Positions 1 to 9,101 of a stretch of 64,000 nucleotides of DNA are shown here, one piece after another. The DNA lies in contig CP054190.1 in NCBI GenBank assembly GCA_015709575.1, positions 3,718,616 through 3,782,615 of the forward strand, given 5' to 3'. Within the stretch, counting starts at the first letter, position 1. Each line of letters opens with the position of its first letter. Position numbers and translations under genes: made by a program. Source of the stretch: Planctomycetia bacterium. Its GTDB lineage: Bacteria > Planctomycetota > Phycisphaerae > UBA1845 > Fen-1342. Below the pieces are notes generated by a model that saw only the letters and a program-made list of their open reading frames with translations, had not been told where the DNA came from and ran no database searches.

Positions 1-2
1 CG

Positions 3-1145
3 AATAACATCATCGCTTATCAATTTGACCGCTGGCTGAGGCGCACGGCTCCGCCGCTGGATGTCGGCCCGATCCCCGAGACGTCTCCGTTGTCAATTCG
101 CTTTCGATACCACGCCGGCCACTTCTGGTTGTGGTACCCGCTGAGCGGGATGATCGAGATGCGCCGAGTGCGCGTGAACGATGGGGCGGTCTACGCATTC
201 CCGGTTCTCGGCGAGTTCTTTGTTGACGGTACGATCTACGCAGAGTTCGAGCGCGAGCGTGTCGCGGTCGCAACAAGCGGACACTCGATCGAGAGTGGCG
301 ACTTGGGACCATGGGGCGTCTACGCGCAAGTACTGACCTACGACGGTGTTCCACTCGGCCCAAGATTACATATGTACTCGGACTTTCAGGAATCTGTGAC
401 TGCGACGGGCACCGCGTTGGATGCGGATATGCTGACCGTGTCACACACCCGATCGCTCGGCTCGGCCGATCGACGTACCGCGATGCAGCATACACTTCCG
501 GGCGGTCCTGCCGGCCCTCTCCTGCCGATTGGTGGATCAAACACGAGTGGCGGGGTACTCCAGCGGAATCTAGACTCGTCGCTGATTGTCTGGACGAGAG
601 TGGCGAATCAGCAGGCGGCCGGCCTGTATCTGAGTCGCTACACGGGGTCCGGAGCGCTTGCCGAGGGTCCTGTTGCCCTGGGTCCGCGCTATCAGCTCCG
701 TGCACTCGCGGACGGTTCATTCATCACGACGCTAGGTGGATCGCAGGTTCAGATTGAGTTGTACGGACCGGATTGGGTAGTTATTGGCCCGTCCTTCGGT
801 TCTGCGGTCGGCACAACGCGGGCGATTCAGGAGTTGAGAGGCCTTGACTTCAGCGAGGACGGCACAATCTGGGTCTCCTGGTTGGCGCGGGATGGCTTTG
901 GTGCGGACTACTACTTGACCGCCATCACACCGCTCACTCCCGGCGATCTCGACGGCGACGGACGCCTCACCAACTTCGACATCGACCCCTTCGTCCTCGC
1001 GCTGACCAACCGCGAAGCATATATCGCCGCGTTCCCGCACATTCCACCGGAGGCCATCGACATCCTGGGCGACCTGAACGGCGACGGCGTCCTGACCAAC
1101 TTTGACATCGATCCGTTCGTCGACGCCCTCGTCAACGGGCCGTAA
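3..1145 (+). CDS. Secreted protein with paired dockerin-like C-terminus, 5' truncated
   Basis: The frame is open from base 3, so the true start lies upstream; 380 residues are visible and the first ATG/TTG codons inside are not convincing starts. The body has no motif I recognise. It looks like the end of a beta-rich extracellular repeat protein (FVDGTIYAEF, WVSWLARDGFG). The last ~65 residues hold two Ca-binding loops of dockerin/EF type, [18 protein letters not shown] and [18 protein letters not shown], spaced by ~36 residues. The same tail closes the genes at 27809 and 29963. The tail implies export and anchoring or complex assembly outside the cell; the partner is unknown. Confidence 0.8.
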   Translation, partial: NNIIAYQFDRWLRRTAPPLDVGPIPETSPLSIRFRYHAGHFWLWYPLSGMIEMRRVRVNDGAVYAFPVLGEFFVDGTIYAEFERERVAVATSGHSIESGDLGPWGVYAQVLTYDGVPLGPRLHMYSDFQESVTATGTALDADMLTVSHTRSLGSADRRTAMQHTLPGGPAGPLLPIGGSNTSGGVLQRNLDSSLIVWTRVANQQAAGLYLSRYTGSGALAEGPVALGPRYQLRALADGSFITTLGGSQVQIELYGPDWVVIGPSFGSAVGTTRAIQELRGLDFSEDGTIWVSWLARDGFGADYYLTAITPLTPGDLDGDGRLTNFDIDPFVLALTNREAYIAAFPHIPPEAIDILGDLNGDGVLTNFDIDPFVDALVNGP

Positions 1146-1448
1146 GCGCCTGCTGTGCTTCTTTAAGGCCGGCCTCAGGTCCATCCGACCGGTAAGTGAT
1201 GTAGTACGCGCTGCTCAAGAGCCGTGGCACCGGGCTTGTTTGTGGCACCGGTCTCCTGCCCGATGCGATTGCTTCTCATCCCCGCTCAACGCACGAATCG
1301 GCTTCACCGCCCGGCAGAGCGGTGCCACATCCTGTGCCACGAGCGTTGTCGCGCGCGGTGCCATGTGCGCAGCACGTTTCACGCGCCTCACACCCGCCCC
1401 TTGCCATTGCGCTATCATTCCAGTTGTCATCCATCTGGAGAACGCCCC
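1146..1448. repeat. Gene-free stretch with inverted GTGGCACCGG repeats
   Basis: No coding frame here is convincing. The stretch carries GTGGCACCGG at 1224-1233 and again at 1242-1251. The opposite-strand versions are CGGTGCCAC at 1320-1328, TGTGCCAC at 1333-1340 and CGGTGCCAT at 1356-1364. The arms could fold into a long hairpin between the upstream gene's stop and the next gene's ribosome site. From memory, palindromes built on GTGGCACCGG are frequent between genes in planctomycete genomes, so this may be a degenerate dispersed repeat. Confidence 0.5.
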
Positions 1449-1922
1449 TTGGCCCGCCGCAACCCGCGCCGCCGGTCGCTCGACCTGCAAACCATCGACG
1501 CCGCCATCGCCGACGTCGAGCACCTGTACGCCCGCGGCTATCAGCCGGTCGGAAGTTGGACTCTCTCCCAGACCTGCGACCATCTTTCCCACTTCATCCG
1601 CGCGTCGATGGACGGGTTCCCCCCTGTGCCGCTGTGGATGCGGCTCGTCGCTCCGGTGATCGGCCCGTTCGTGCTGGGTCGCATATTGCGCAAACGACAA
1701 ATGCCCGAGGGCGTGCCGATTCCCGGTGCGGCTCCGCCCGCCGCGCGACCGGACGAACGCTCCGACGTCGATCAACTGATCGCGCTGCTGCGCCGCCTGC
1801 AACGTGAAACCGCCCTGATGCACCCCTCGCCGATGTTCGGCAAGTTGGATCGCGCGCGTTGGACCGAGCTGCACCTGATCCACGCCGCCCACCACCTCAG
1901 CTTCCTGATTCCGCGGGGGTAG
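1449..1922 (+). CDS. DUF1569 / DinB-like four-helix protein
   Basis: A 157-residue protein resembling DUF1569 proteins of the DinB/YfiT four-helix superfamily. The visible landmarks are SWTLSQTCDHLSHFIRASMDG near residues 37-57 (first metal-ligand His region) and a C-terminal HLIHAAHHLSFL. Family members often bind a metal through three His, but the substrate is unknown. I chose the TTG at 1449 because GGAG lies about 9 bases before it and the homologous part begins right after; longer upstream frames lack this. It stands alone on the plus strand between the repeat stretch and the convergent TPR operon. Confidence 0.7.
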   Translation: MARRNPRRRSLDLQTIDAAIADVEHLYARGYQPVGSWTLSQTCDHLSHFIRASMDGFPPVPLWMRLVAPVIGPFVLGRILRKRQMPEGVPIPGAAPPAARPDERSDVDQLIALLRRLQRETALMHPSPMFGKLDRARWTELHLIHAAHHLSFLIPRG

Positions 1923-2029
1923 CGGCGTTCAACTCCGGCGCTCGCGCTGCAGCGCCGCCCGCACAAACCGGTGCCGCACGCGGTGAAGCCCGGCGCCGAA
2001 CGTCCCGCCCGGTTGCTCTCGCTCTCGAC

Positions 2030-3769
2030 CTACGGCGATTCCGCCGACTCCCCGGTCGTCGCGCTCGGCGCCGTCGTCGGCGCCTCCTCCATGGCCTCCG
2101 CCGGCGGCCCGTCGCGCAGCGCCGCCAGCTCATCCGCGCCGAACATCTTGCGGATCACATCGGCCTGCAGCGCCCGATCCACGTACGACGGGTCGATCGC
2201 GAACAGCACCCGCAGTGCCGCCGCGGTCTGTTCCGGTCGCGAGGCCTTCGCATGCGCGATCGCGATCAGGAAATGCGCCGTCGCGCGCCGCGGCTCCAGC
2301 TCCGCCGCGCGGGCCAGGCTCTCCAGCGCCGCCGTCAGCTCGCCGCGCCCCAGCGCCAGGGACCCGCGCGCCTCCCACGCCGGCGCAAAGCGCGCCGAAG
2401 CCGCCAGCGCCGCGTCAAAGGCCGCGGCCGCATCCTCCAACCGCCCATGCCCAGCTTCGACCACGCCCCGCCAATACCACCCCTGCGGGCAGCCCGGCTG
2501 CGCCTCGGTCAGCCGCGCCAGCGCTTCGCGCGCCGCCGCTACCTGCCGCGTCCGCAGCAGCGCTGCGCCACGGTAGGCATCGATCAGGCAATCCCCCGGC
2601 CGGGCCGCCGCCGCCGCATCCAGCAACGTCAGCGCCTCGGCCGCGCGGTCGTTGTGCAGCAGGGCCACGGCCATCAGAAAATCCCGCTGCACCGCCAGCG
2701 GCGGGTGCGCCGGCGGCGCCCGGTCGATCAGGTTCACCAGCGTCGCCAGCACCGCCATCTGTCCGGTCAGCACATAGGCCCGCCCGAGCCGCAGCCGCTG
2801 CCCAGTCGTGAATCGCACTGCGTCGGCCGGCGCGGGTGTGACGTCCGCCGCGGCGGCGACGTTCTCCTGCGCCAGAAAGATCTCCGCCAGCAGCAACATC
2901 GCCAGCGGCGAGTCATCGGATGCATCCGCAAACCGCTCCGCCGCCGCCAGCGCTTCGCCGATCGCGCCGGCCGCCAGGCGCTCGCGCACCAGGTGATCAA
3001 AAAAATCGGGCGCCGCGTCGCCGCGCTCCAGGGCGCGCGTCAACATCAATCCCGCGTCCAGTTCCGACCCCAGCAGCCGCGCCAGCAGCGCCAGCCGCGC
3101 GTAAGTCGCGCCGCTCCACGACGCCTCCCGTGCAACCGCCCGCAGCCGCGCCAGCTCCCGGCGGCCTGCGTCCGAGTCGCGCACCGTCCAGCTCTCGCCG
3201 TCACTCGCCATCAACCGATCCAGCAGCGCCGCGACCACCGCATCGCTCGGCGCCTCCGCCGCGTCGGCGGTCGCCCCTGAGTCAGGCGTGCGGGGCGCGC
3301 CTGTTGCGGCCGACGATGCGCCCGCCGGGTCGCCCGAACCGGCGCTGCCGGACGGGGTCGGCGCGGGTCGAGCCGCGTTGGCGTTGGATGCGGCCGGTGG
3401 TGAAGACACGGTGGAGGCATTCGCATTGCCCGCGGTTGCGGCCGTGGACGACGTTCGCGGTGCGGCGGAATTGGAGTTTCCCGTCGCCAGCGGCCCGGCA
3501 GGCGAAGCCGCGTTCGCGCCCGCGGCCGGCCGGGTCGCCGCCGGGCGCGTGGCAGGCGGACGGGTATCGCGCGCTCCGACCTGATCCTGCGCTGCCTCCA
3601 GCTCATAGACCCGCTGGGTGAGCCGCTCGAGCGCGTCGCGCTGCTGCACGAACTGCCCGCGCGCGATGAACGCCAGCAGCACCACCAGCAGCACGAGCAG
3701 CAGCGCCACGACGAGCGTGTAGACATACAGACGCTCGACGGCGTCGGGGGATCGGGCCGGCTGGGGCAC
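2030..3769 (-). CDS. Membrane-anchored TPR-repeat protein
   Basis: 579 residues. One hydrophobic segment at about residues 15-37 (LYVYTLVVALLLVLLVVLLAF) is followed by a short coiled coil (ALERLTQRVYELEAAQ). A Pro/Ala/Thr/Ser-rich linker (about 55-170) leads into a long helical C-terminal domain with TPR-like pairs (for example DCLIDAYRGAALLRTRQ and AWEARGSLALGRGELTAALESLARA). The likely topology is a single N-terminal anchor with the TPR domain outside the cytoplasm. It probably acts as a protein-protein scaffold. The start is GTG at 3769 with AAGGAG just upstream, overlapping the end of the previous gene. It is the last gene of an operon with a J-protein and a small membrane protein. Confidence 0.8.
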   Translation of the reverse strand: MPQPARSPDAVERLYVYTLVVALLLVLLVVLLAFIARGQFVQQRDALERLTQRVYELEAAQDQVGARDTRPPATRPAATRPAAGANAASPAGPLATGNSNSAAPRTSSTAATAGNANASTVSSPPAASNANAARPAPTPSGSAGSGDPAGASSAATGAPRTPDSGATADAAEAPSDAVVAALLDRLMASDGESWTVRDSDAGRRELARLRAVAREASWSGATYARLALLARLLGSELDAGLMLTRALERGDAAPDFFDHLVRERLAAGAIGEALAAAERFADASDDSPLAMLLLAEIFLAQENVAAAADVTPAPADAVRFTTGQRLRLGRAYVLTGQMAVLATLVNLIDRAPPAHPPLAVQRDFLMAVALLHNDRAAEALTLLDAAAAARPGDCLIDAYRGAALLRTRQVAAAREALARLTEAQPGCPQGWYWRGVVEAGHGRLEDAAAAFDAALAASARFAPAWEARGSLALGRGELTAALESLARAAELEPRRATAHFLIAIAHAKASRPEQTAAALRVLFAIDPSYVDRALQADVIRKMFGADELAALRDGPPAEAMEEAPTTAPSATTGESAESP

Positions 3770-3780
3770 GTTGCTCTCCT

Positions 3781-4275
3781 TCAGGATTTCCCGCCGTCCG
3801 GCGGGCGATCGGGGTCGGATGAATCCGGTCGTTGGTGCGGAGGCGGATCCGGTCCTGGGCGGCGCGGCGGCTCTTCATCGTCCGCCGGCTCGATCGTCGC
3901 CGCCGCGATTGAATCGGGATTCAACCGGTACGCCGCCCAGGCATCGACGTACTGCGTTCGCGGCGCCGGGCCGGCGTCGCGCGACGGCCGGCGGCGCAAC
4001 AGCATGTAAGCCGTCAGCGCGAATACGATAAACAACAGCGACGACACCATCACAAGCCGGGCCGTCGATTCCACCCGCCGCAACACCTCGACGTTGGGCG
4101 GCGGCCTCCGGGCGTCGAGATCCGGGAAGCCGGTTTCGGTCGGCTGCGAGGCGGCGCGAGGCGGCAGAGGAGCGCGCTGCGCCAACGCCGAGGGCGCCCA
4201 GCAACACACCAGGAATGCGACGGCCGTCGCCAGGTGCACGGCGGATAGCGCCACGGTGCGGCGGTGCGAAATCAT
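3781..4275 (-). CDS. Small membrane protein with signal peptide and one TM helix
   Basis: A 164-residue protein I cannot place in a named family. Residues 1-37 look like a signal peptide (hydrophobic core [18 protein letters not shown]). A second hydrophobic helix lies at about residues 83-102 ([20 protein letters not shown]), followed by RRRPSR and a Pro/Asp-rich, probably disordered tail with PDPPPH and DPDRPPDGG. The ATG at 4275 overlaps the J-protein stop as ATGA, which implies coupled translation, and the TPR gene follows 11 bases after its stop. The three genes are therefore likely to act together at the membrane. A longer in-frame extension exists upstream but lies inside the J-protein gene and is rejected. 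Confidence 0.65.
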   Translation of the reverse strand: MISHRRTVALSAVHLATAVAFLVCCWAPSALAQRAPLPPRAASQPTETGFPDLDARRPPPNVEVLRRVESTARLVMVSSLLFIVFALTAYMLLRRRPSRDAGPAPRTQYVDAWAAYRLNPDSIAAATIEPADDEEPPRRPGPDPPPHQRPDSSDPDRPPDGGKS

Positions 4276-5225
4276 GACGAAGCGCCAAAGAGACCCGCGC
4301 GCGGATCGCGCGGCGCTTCTTTCGCCAGCTCTTCGAGCAGCTCGCGCGCCCGCGGAGTCAACTCGCGCGGCGCCTCGATCCGGATCACGACGTATAAATC
4401 GCCCGCTGCGCCGCCGCGGTCCGGCGGAGCGCCGCGACCGCGCAGCCGCAGCTTGGTCCCGCTCGATGTGCCCGGCGGAATGACGACCCGCGCAGAACCA
4501 TCCGGCGTCGGTACGTCCACCCGCGCCCCCAGCGCCGCCTCGGAAAACGTCAGCGGAACTTCCACGAACAGGTCGCGCCCCTCGCGCCGGAACCACGGGT
4601 GATCCGCCACGCGCACCTGAATAATCAGGTCGCCGCGACTGCCGATGCCGTGTTGCCCCTGCCCGCGCACCCGAATGCGCTGGCCGTCGCTGACACCCGG
4701 CGGAATCCGGACCGCGATCCGCTCCGTCGGTCCGCCGGGCGCCGCCAGCGCGATCTCTCTCGCGCAGCCGCGCAGCGCCTCGTCGAAGCTCACCTCGACC
4801 TGCGTCTCGATGTCCGCTCCCGGCGACTCCACCGGCCCGCCGCTTCGCCGGGGGCCGCGTGTGCGCGGTCCGTTGCGGCCGACCGCCCCTCCGCGCGAGA
4901 AGAACTGCTCGAAAATGCTGGTCAGGTCACCCAGGTCACCGAAATCGACGTGCACGGACCGGTCGCCCTGCGGCGCTGCGCCCCAGGATTGAAAGTCCGG
5001 CCGCGGTCCGCCCGCCCCGAAGCGGTCATATTCGGCGCGGCGCTGCGGGTCGCTGAGTACCTCGTACGCCGCTTGAACTTCCTTGAAGCGCCGCTCGGCG
5101 GCCTTGTCGCCCGGGTTTCTGTCCGGATGATGCTGCTTGGCCAGCCGCCGGTAGGCGCTCTTGATCTCGGCCTCCGACGCCGTCCGTGAAACCCCCAGAA
5201 TCTGGTAAGGATCCTTGTGCTGCAT
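4272..5225 (-). CDS. CbpA-type DnaJ-like J-domain co-chaperone
   Basis: A 317-residue J-protein. The J domain spans residues 5-70 with HPD at 33-35, which stimulates the ATPase of DnaK. A linker that is Gly/Phe-poor for a class II protein follows, then two C-terminal beta domains (about 130-300). These contain the family's [17 protein letters not shown] and [15 protein letters not shown] segments. The four CxxCxGxG zinc repeats of DnaJ are absent, which makes it CbpA/class II. The client is not deducible, but the overlapping genes downstream encode two membrane proteins, suggesting a role in folding or assembly near the membrane. GGAG lies ~12 bases before the ATG. Confidence 0.9.
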   Translation of the reverse strand: MQHKDPYQILGVSRTASEAEIKSAYRRLAKQHHPDRNPGDKAAERRFKEVQAAYEVLSDPQRRAEYDRFGAGGPRPDFQSWGAAPQGDRSVHVDFGDLGDLTSIFEQFFSRGGAVGRNGPRTRGPRRSGGPVESPGADIETQVEVSFDEALRGCAREIALAAPGGPTERIAVRIPPGVSDGQRIRVRGQGQHGIGSRGDLIIQVRVADHPWFRREGRDLFVEVPLTFSEAALGARVDVPTPDGSARVVIPPGTSSGTKLRLRGRGAPPDRGGAAGDLYVVIRIEAPRELTPRARELLEELAKEAPRDPRAGLFGASS

Positions 5226-5254
5226 GGACGATCTGACTCCGCCCCCGCGCCAAA

Positions 5255-5283
5255 ATTGTAGGAGTGACCGCGCAGCCCGGCAA
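5255..5283 (-). promoter_or_regulatory. Sigma70-like promoter for the J-protein operon
   Basis: On the minus strand TTGCCG (5283-5278) and TACAAT (5260-5255) are separated by exactly 17 bases. That is a 4/6 match to the -35 and a 5/6 match to the -10 consensus. The -10 sits about 30 bases upstream of the J-protein ATG. Confidence 0.6.
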
Positions 5284-5300
5284 CGCGACGCGCCGCCGCA

Positions 5301-6182
5301 CTACTCCGCGTTCTGCACCTGCTCCTTGAGCCGGTCAATCGCGCTCTTGATGTCGATGATGCACCGGGCGATTTCCGGGTCGCCGCTCTTGGCGCCCATC
5401 GTGTTCGCCTCCCGCAGCATCTCCTGCACCACGAAATCCAGACGTCGCCCCGACGGCTCGCCGCTCCCCAGCGCCGCGTCGAACGCCTCCAGGTGGCCGC
5501 CCAGCCGCGAAATCTCCTCGCTGATGTCGCTGCGATCCGCGTAGAGCGCTACCTCGCGCTGCAGCCCCTCCTGCGACAGTTGCAGGCTGCTGGTCGCCAA
5601 CAGCTCATTCACCCGCGTCAGAAGCCGTTGCGCGTATTCCTGCACCACCAGCGGCACCCGCCCCCGCACCAGCTCCAGCCGTTCGCGGATCATGGCGCAG
5701 TGCCGCCGCAGATCCGCCGTCAACACGCGCCCTTCCGCGCTCCGCGACGCCACCAGCCGCTCCACGGCCGCATCCAGCAGCGCCTCGACGATGCCGCGAA
5801 TCTCCTCGCGCTGCCGCTCGTCCAGCTCGCGCGACGCGATCACCCCCGGCAGCGCCGCCAGCGCCGCCAGATCGATGTGCAGGTCGGCTCCGCCGCCGGC
5901 CGCCTGCCGCAACTGCTGCACGTATCCCGCGATCACCGCCGCGTTGATCTCCGGCGCTGCCGATCCGCTCGTGTCGCGCACGAACAACCGAACATGAACG
6001 CTGCCGCGCGTGATGCGCTGCCGCAAGCGACGCTCAATGTCGGCCTCGAGGTACAGCAGCTCGTTCGGCAGCGAGATCGACGCCTTGAAATAGCGGTTGT
6101 TCACGCACCGCAGCTCGACGTGATACGCCCGCCCCGCGTCCTCGCGCTGTGCGTCACCAAAGCCGGTCATCGACAGGATCAT
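5301..6182 (-). CDS. yicC: YicC family endoribonuclease-like protein
   Basis: A 293-residue member of the YicC/YloC family. The N-terminus MILSMTGFG and the internal CVNNRYFK are family signatures, as are the C-terminal GRRLDFVVQEMLREANTMGAKS and the following helix with IKSAIDRLKEQVQN. E. coli YicC has been linked to RNA turnover. I chose the ATG at 6182 because MxxSMTGFG is the usual N-terminus; the open frame continues 43 codons further without homology. It is divergent from moaA and is transcribed toward the J-protein operon, 75 bases before its ATG. Confidence 0.9.
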   Translation of the reverse strand: MILSMTGFGDAQREDAGRAYHVELRCVNNRYFKASISLPNELLYLEADIERRLRQRITRGSVHVRLFVRDTSGSAAPEINAAVIAGYVQQLRQAAGGGADLHIDLAALAALPGVIASRELDERQREEIRGIVEALLDAAVERLVASRSAEGRVLTADLRRHCAMIRERLELVRGRVPLVVQEYAQRLLTRVNELLATSSLQLSQEGLQREVALYADRSDISEEISRLGGHLEAFDAALGSGEPSGRRLDFVVQEMLREANTMGAKSGDPEIARCIIDIKSAIDRLKEQVQNAE

Positions 6183-6372
6183 GCCGACCAGTGTAGCCGC
6201 GCTGCCCCCGCGACGAACCCCCTGATCCGCCCGGCCGGCCGGCGTCTCCGTCGGCCCCCCAGAAGGCAAGCGGCTCTCGCGCCGTCCACCGTGCGACCGT
6301 CTTGAGGCCAACGCGCGGTGCTACGAACAAGAAGCCCTCGGAAGACGCCGCCCCCCGCCTACAATCATCCGC

Positions 6373-7398
6373 ATGGGCCGACCGCTCACCGACGCTCTCG
6401 ACCGCCCGCTCGGCACGCTGCGCGTCTCCGTCACGGACCGCTGCAACCTGCGCTGTTCCTATTGCATGCCCGAGGAGCACTACAACTGGCTGCCGCGCGG
6501 CGAACTGCTGACCTTCGAGGAGCTAGGCCGGCTGGCGCGTCTCTTCACCGACCTCGGCGTCAGCAGGCTCCGCCTCACGGGCGGTGAGCCGCTGCTCCGG
6601 CGGAATCTCGCCGAGTTGATCGCCCGTCTGCGCACGGTTGCGCCATCCGCCGACCTGGCGCTCACCACCAATGGCGTGATGCTCAGCGAGCAGTGCGCTG
6701 CGCTGCGCGACGCCGGGCTGCAGCGCGTCACCATCAGTCTCGACACGCTGCGGCCGGACCGCTTCCTCGAACTCACCCGCCGCCCCGACCTGCCGGCCGT
6801 GCTGGATTCGATCGCCGCCGCGCGTCGTGCAGGCTTTTCGCTCAAGCTCAACACTGTCGTGATGCGCGGTTTCAACGACGACGAGTTGATCGACCTGGTC
6901 GATTTCGCGGCCGCCGTGCCCGCCGAGTTGCGATTCATCGAGTACATGGACGTCGGAGGCGCGACCCGCTGGAGCGCGGACCGCGTCGTCTCGCGAAGCG
7001 AGATCCTCGCACGACTCGCGGCGCGCTTCGGCCCGATCGAGCCGCTGCCCGCCCGCGGCGCAGCGCCCGCCGAGCGATTCCGCCTCACCGACGGCACGGT
7101 CATCGGAATCATCGCTTCCACCACGACGCCCTTCTGCCGCGACTGCGATCGCGCCCGGCTGACCGCCGACGGCACGCTGTTCACCTGCCTCTATGCCGGC
7201 AGCGGCGTCGATCTGCGCGGTCCGCTGCGCGGCGGCGCATCTGATGCGGAACTCATCGATCGAATCAGTGCCGTGTGGCGAAATCGCAGCGACCGCGGTG
7301 CGGAACTGCGCTCAACCGCCCGTGATCGCGGCGTCTTCATCCCGGTCGAGGCGCTCCGCCGCGACCCGCGACTCGAAATGCACACCCGCGGCGGCTGA
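6373..7398 (+). CDS. moaA: GTP 3',8-cyclase MoaA (molybdopterin biosynthesis)
   Basis: A 341-residue radical SAM enzyme that converts GTP to 3',8-cyclo-GTP, the first step of molybdenum cofactor synthesis. The N-terminal cluster CNLRCSYC (C24, C28, C31) binds the SAM [4Fe-4S] cluster. LRLTGGEPLLR is the SAM-binding GGE. The C-terminal cluster is FCRDCDRARLTADG followed by a third Cys in LFTCLY. The protein ends in the flexible Gly-Gly tail of the family. No other moa gene is in the window. TACAAT ends only 7 bases before the ATG and there is no Shine-Dalgarno, so the mRNA may be leaderless. Confidence 0.95.
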   Translation: MGRPLTDALDRPLGTLRVSVTDRCNLRCSYCMPEEHYNWLPRGELLTFEELGRLARLFTDLGVSRLRLTGGEPLLRRNLAELIARLRTVAPSADLALTTNGVMLSEQCAALRDAGLQRVTISLDTLRPDRFLELTRRPDLPAVLDSIAAARRAGFSLKLNTVVMRGFNDDELIDLVDFAAAVPAELRFIEYMDVGGATRWSADRVVSRSEILARLAARFGPIEPLPARGAAPAERFRLTDGTVIGIIASTTTPFCRDCDRARLTADGTLFTCLYAGSGVDLRGPLRGGASDAELIDRISAVWRNRSDRGAELRSTARDRGVFIPVEALRRDPRLEMHTRGG

Positions 7399-7446
7399 CG
7401 CCGGTGGCCGCCCGCTGTCGCAGCTTGCGGTACGATCACGCTCACG

Positions 7447-7563
7447 ATGCGCATTCTGTCGCGAATCCTGCGGTTTATCGGCGGCCTGCTGGTGCTGCTG
7501 ATCCTGATCCTGGCCTTCATGATCAGCTCGGCGCACTTCGACCCGCGCGACCTGTTCCGCTGA
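7447..7563 (+). CDS. Possible 38-residue single-TM peptide
   Basis: A short ORF of 38 codons starting 48 bases after moaA. It encodes a basic start (MRILSRILRF) and a very hydrophobic helix (IGGLLVLLILILAFMI), ending with a polar DPRDLFR. The arrangement is that of a small inner-membrane protein with the C-terminus outside. No clear ribosome site is visible; TACGAT lies 10 bases upstream, which would suit a leaderless message. Coding status rests on the clean TM pattern only. Confidence 0.4.
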   Translation: MRILSRILRFIGGLLVLLILILAFMISSAHFDPRDLFR

Positions 7564-7688
7564 CTTCACCATCCGGCAATGCCGTGCGTCAGTCGTCGTT
7601 GTTCTGACCGTCGTGGCGACGCCGCAGCACGCACGGCGCTACCTCGCCCCGAAGGCCGTTCGAAACCAATTGAGCCGGGAGACCGCTC

Positions 7689-8987
7689 ATGCTGCAACGT
7701 TTCCTCGCACAAACCACCGCAACCGCCGTCGCCGTGATGGCGCGACGCGAACATCACCGGTCGCGGTCCAACCCGGCACCCGTGATCGCCGTGGCTGCGC
7801 TGCTGCTCTTCGGGGCCATGACGCACCCGGCGGCAGGCGGTGGTGCGCTGCTCGTGTCCGGAGACGAACCGACGGCTGCCGCCACGCCGCCGGCGGCCGC
7901 ATTCGCCGCCGATCCCGCTGATCCGCCGGCTTCGGCGCCGGTCACGAACCGCCCCGGCCGACGCTACCTCGATGCTCCACCCGCGCCTTTTCAGGTCGGC
8001 CTGATTGAGCAGATCGAGCTGCCGGACCCCCGGCGCGACAACGCCACGACGCGCTATCTCGTTCGCTACCCGGCGAATGCCCCGGAGGATGACCCTTGCC
8101 CGCTCGTCGTCTTCTCCCACGGCGCGGGCGGCAGCGGCAACTCCTTCTCCGAATTGAGCGAGCACTGGGCCGGGCACGGTTACGTCGTCATCCACCCGAC
8201 CCACAGCGACTCAATCCGCCTGCGCCGCGAACGCGGCGAGCGAGTCGAGGATCTGAGCCGCGACCTGGCATCCGTTGTTCGCCGCGTGCGCATCAGCGAC
8301 CGCTGCGCGGATGTGCGCTTGATCCTGGATTCGCTCGACCGGATCGAAACCGCGATCGCTGACGACCGGGCTGCCGAGCCTGGCGGTGATCAAGCCCGCC
8401 GGGCACCCGAAGACGGCCGCGGCGCCGCCGGGGACCCGCTGCGCCTGCGGATCGATCCGAAGCGCATCGCGATGGCGGGACACTCCGCCGGCGCGATGAC
8501 CACACAATCGCTTGCAGGCGTTCGTTTCCACGCCTTTGGCCGGGCCGCCGCCCCGTTCGCGGAGCCGCGCATCAGCGCCTTTATCGTGATCTCGGGACAG
8601 GGCTTGTCGAGCCGTGGATTCCGGCGCGACTCCTGGTCGCAGATTCGCAGGCCCATGCTGGTCATCGCCGGTTCGGAGGATCGCTCCGCTGTTTCCGACG
8701 AGACGCCCGAAGGCCGCCGCCACCCGTACGAATTTGCCGCGCCGGGGGACAAGTACCTGATCTACATCGACGGCGCGACGCATGGGTCATACGCCGGCAA
8801 GACCGTCGTGCGCGTACTGGGCGAAAAACCCCCCCAGAACATCGACTACATCACTTCGCTCGTGGCCGACAGCACGCTGGCATTTCTCGACTGCTACGTG
8901 CGTGAGCGTCGGCCGGGCTGCAACTACCTGGGCGCGGACGACATGGAACGGCGCCCCGGCGGCAAGGTCGAGGTGCGGCGGAAGTAA
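7689..8987 (+). CDS. Exported alpha/beta-hydrolase (PAF-acetylhydrolase/chlorophyllase-like)
   Basis: 432 residues. An N-terminal hydrophobic segment (PVIAVAALLLFGAMTH, about residues 30-46) suggests export, followed by a low-complexity stretch. The hydrolase core starts near 115 with FSHGAGGSGNSFSELSEHWAGHG (oxyanion-hole strand). The nucleophile elbow GHSAGA is near residue 260. An Asp (GSEDRSAVSDE) and a late His (DGATHGSY) complete a plausible Ser-Asp-His triad. This fits the secreted carboxylic-ester hydrolases often annotated as predicted dienelactone hydrolases. The natural substrate is unknown. GGGAG precedes the ATG at 7689 by 8 bases; a second in-frame ATG at 7737 is possible. Confidence 0.8.
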   Translation: MLQRFLAQTTATAVAVMARREHHRSRSNPAPVIAVAALLLFGAMTHPAAGGGALLVSGDEPTAAATPPAAAFAADPADPPASAPVTNRPGRRYLDAPPAPFQVGLIEQIELPDPRRDNATTRYLVRYPANAPEDDPCPLVVFSHGAGGSGNSFSELSEHWAGHGYVVIHPTHSDSIRLRRERGERVEDLSRDLASVVRRVRISDRCADVRLILDSLDRIETAIADDRAAEPGGDQARRAPEDGRGAAGDPLRLRIDPKRIAMAGHSAGAMTTQSLAGVRFHAFGRAAAPFAEPRISAFIVISGQGLSSRGFRRDSWSQIRRPMLVIAGSEDRSAVSDETPEGRRHPYEFAAPGDKYLIYIDGATHGSYAGKTVVRVLGEKPPQNIDYITSLVADSTLAFLDCYVRERRPGCNYLGADDMERRPGGKVEVRRK

Positions 8988-9012
8988 GCGGCCGGGCACT
9001 GGGGAACCGGCG

Positions 9013-9057
9013 GTGGGAGTTTTTTACCCACTTGGGGAGTGGGCACCCGAAGTGCCC
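9013..9057 (+). terminator. Hairpin pair after the hydrolase gene
   Basis: Two hairpins follow the hydrolase stop: GTGGG/CCCAC (9013-9017 with 9027-9031) with a T-rich loop, then GGGCAC/GTGCCC (9041-9046 with 9052-9057) with loop CCGAA. There is no T-run after the second stem, so intrinsic termination is only suggested. Confidence 0.4.
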
Positions 9058-9101
9058 GGTACTTCGTTGCCGACTTACAATCACTCACGCCATCAAAAAC
9101 C

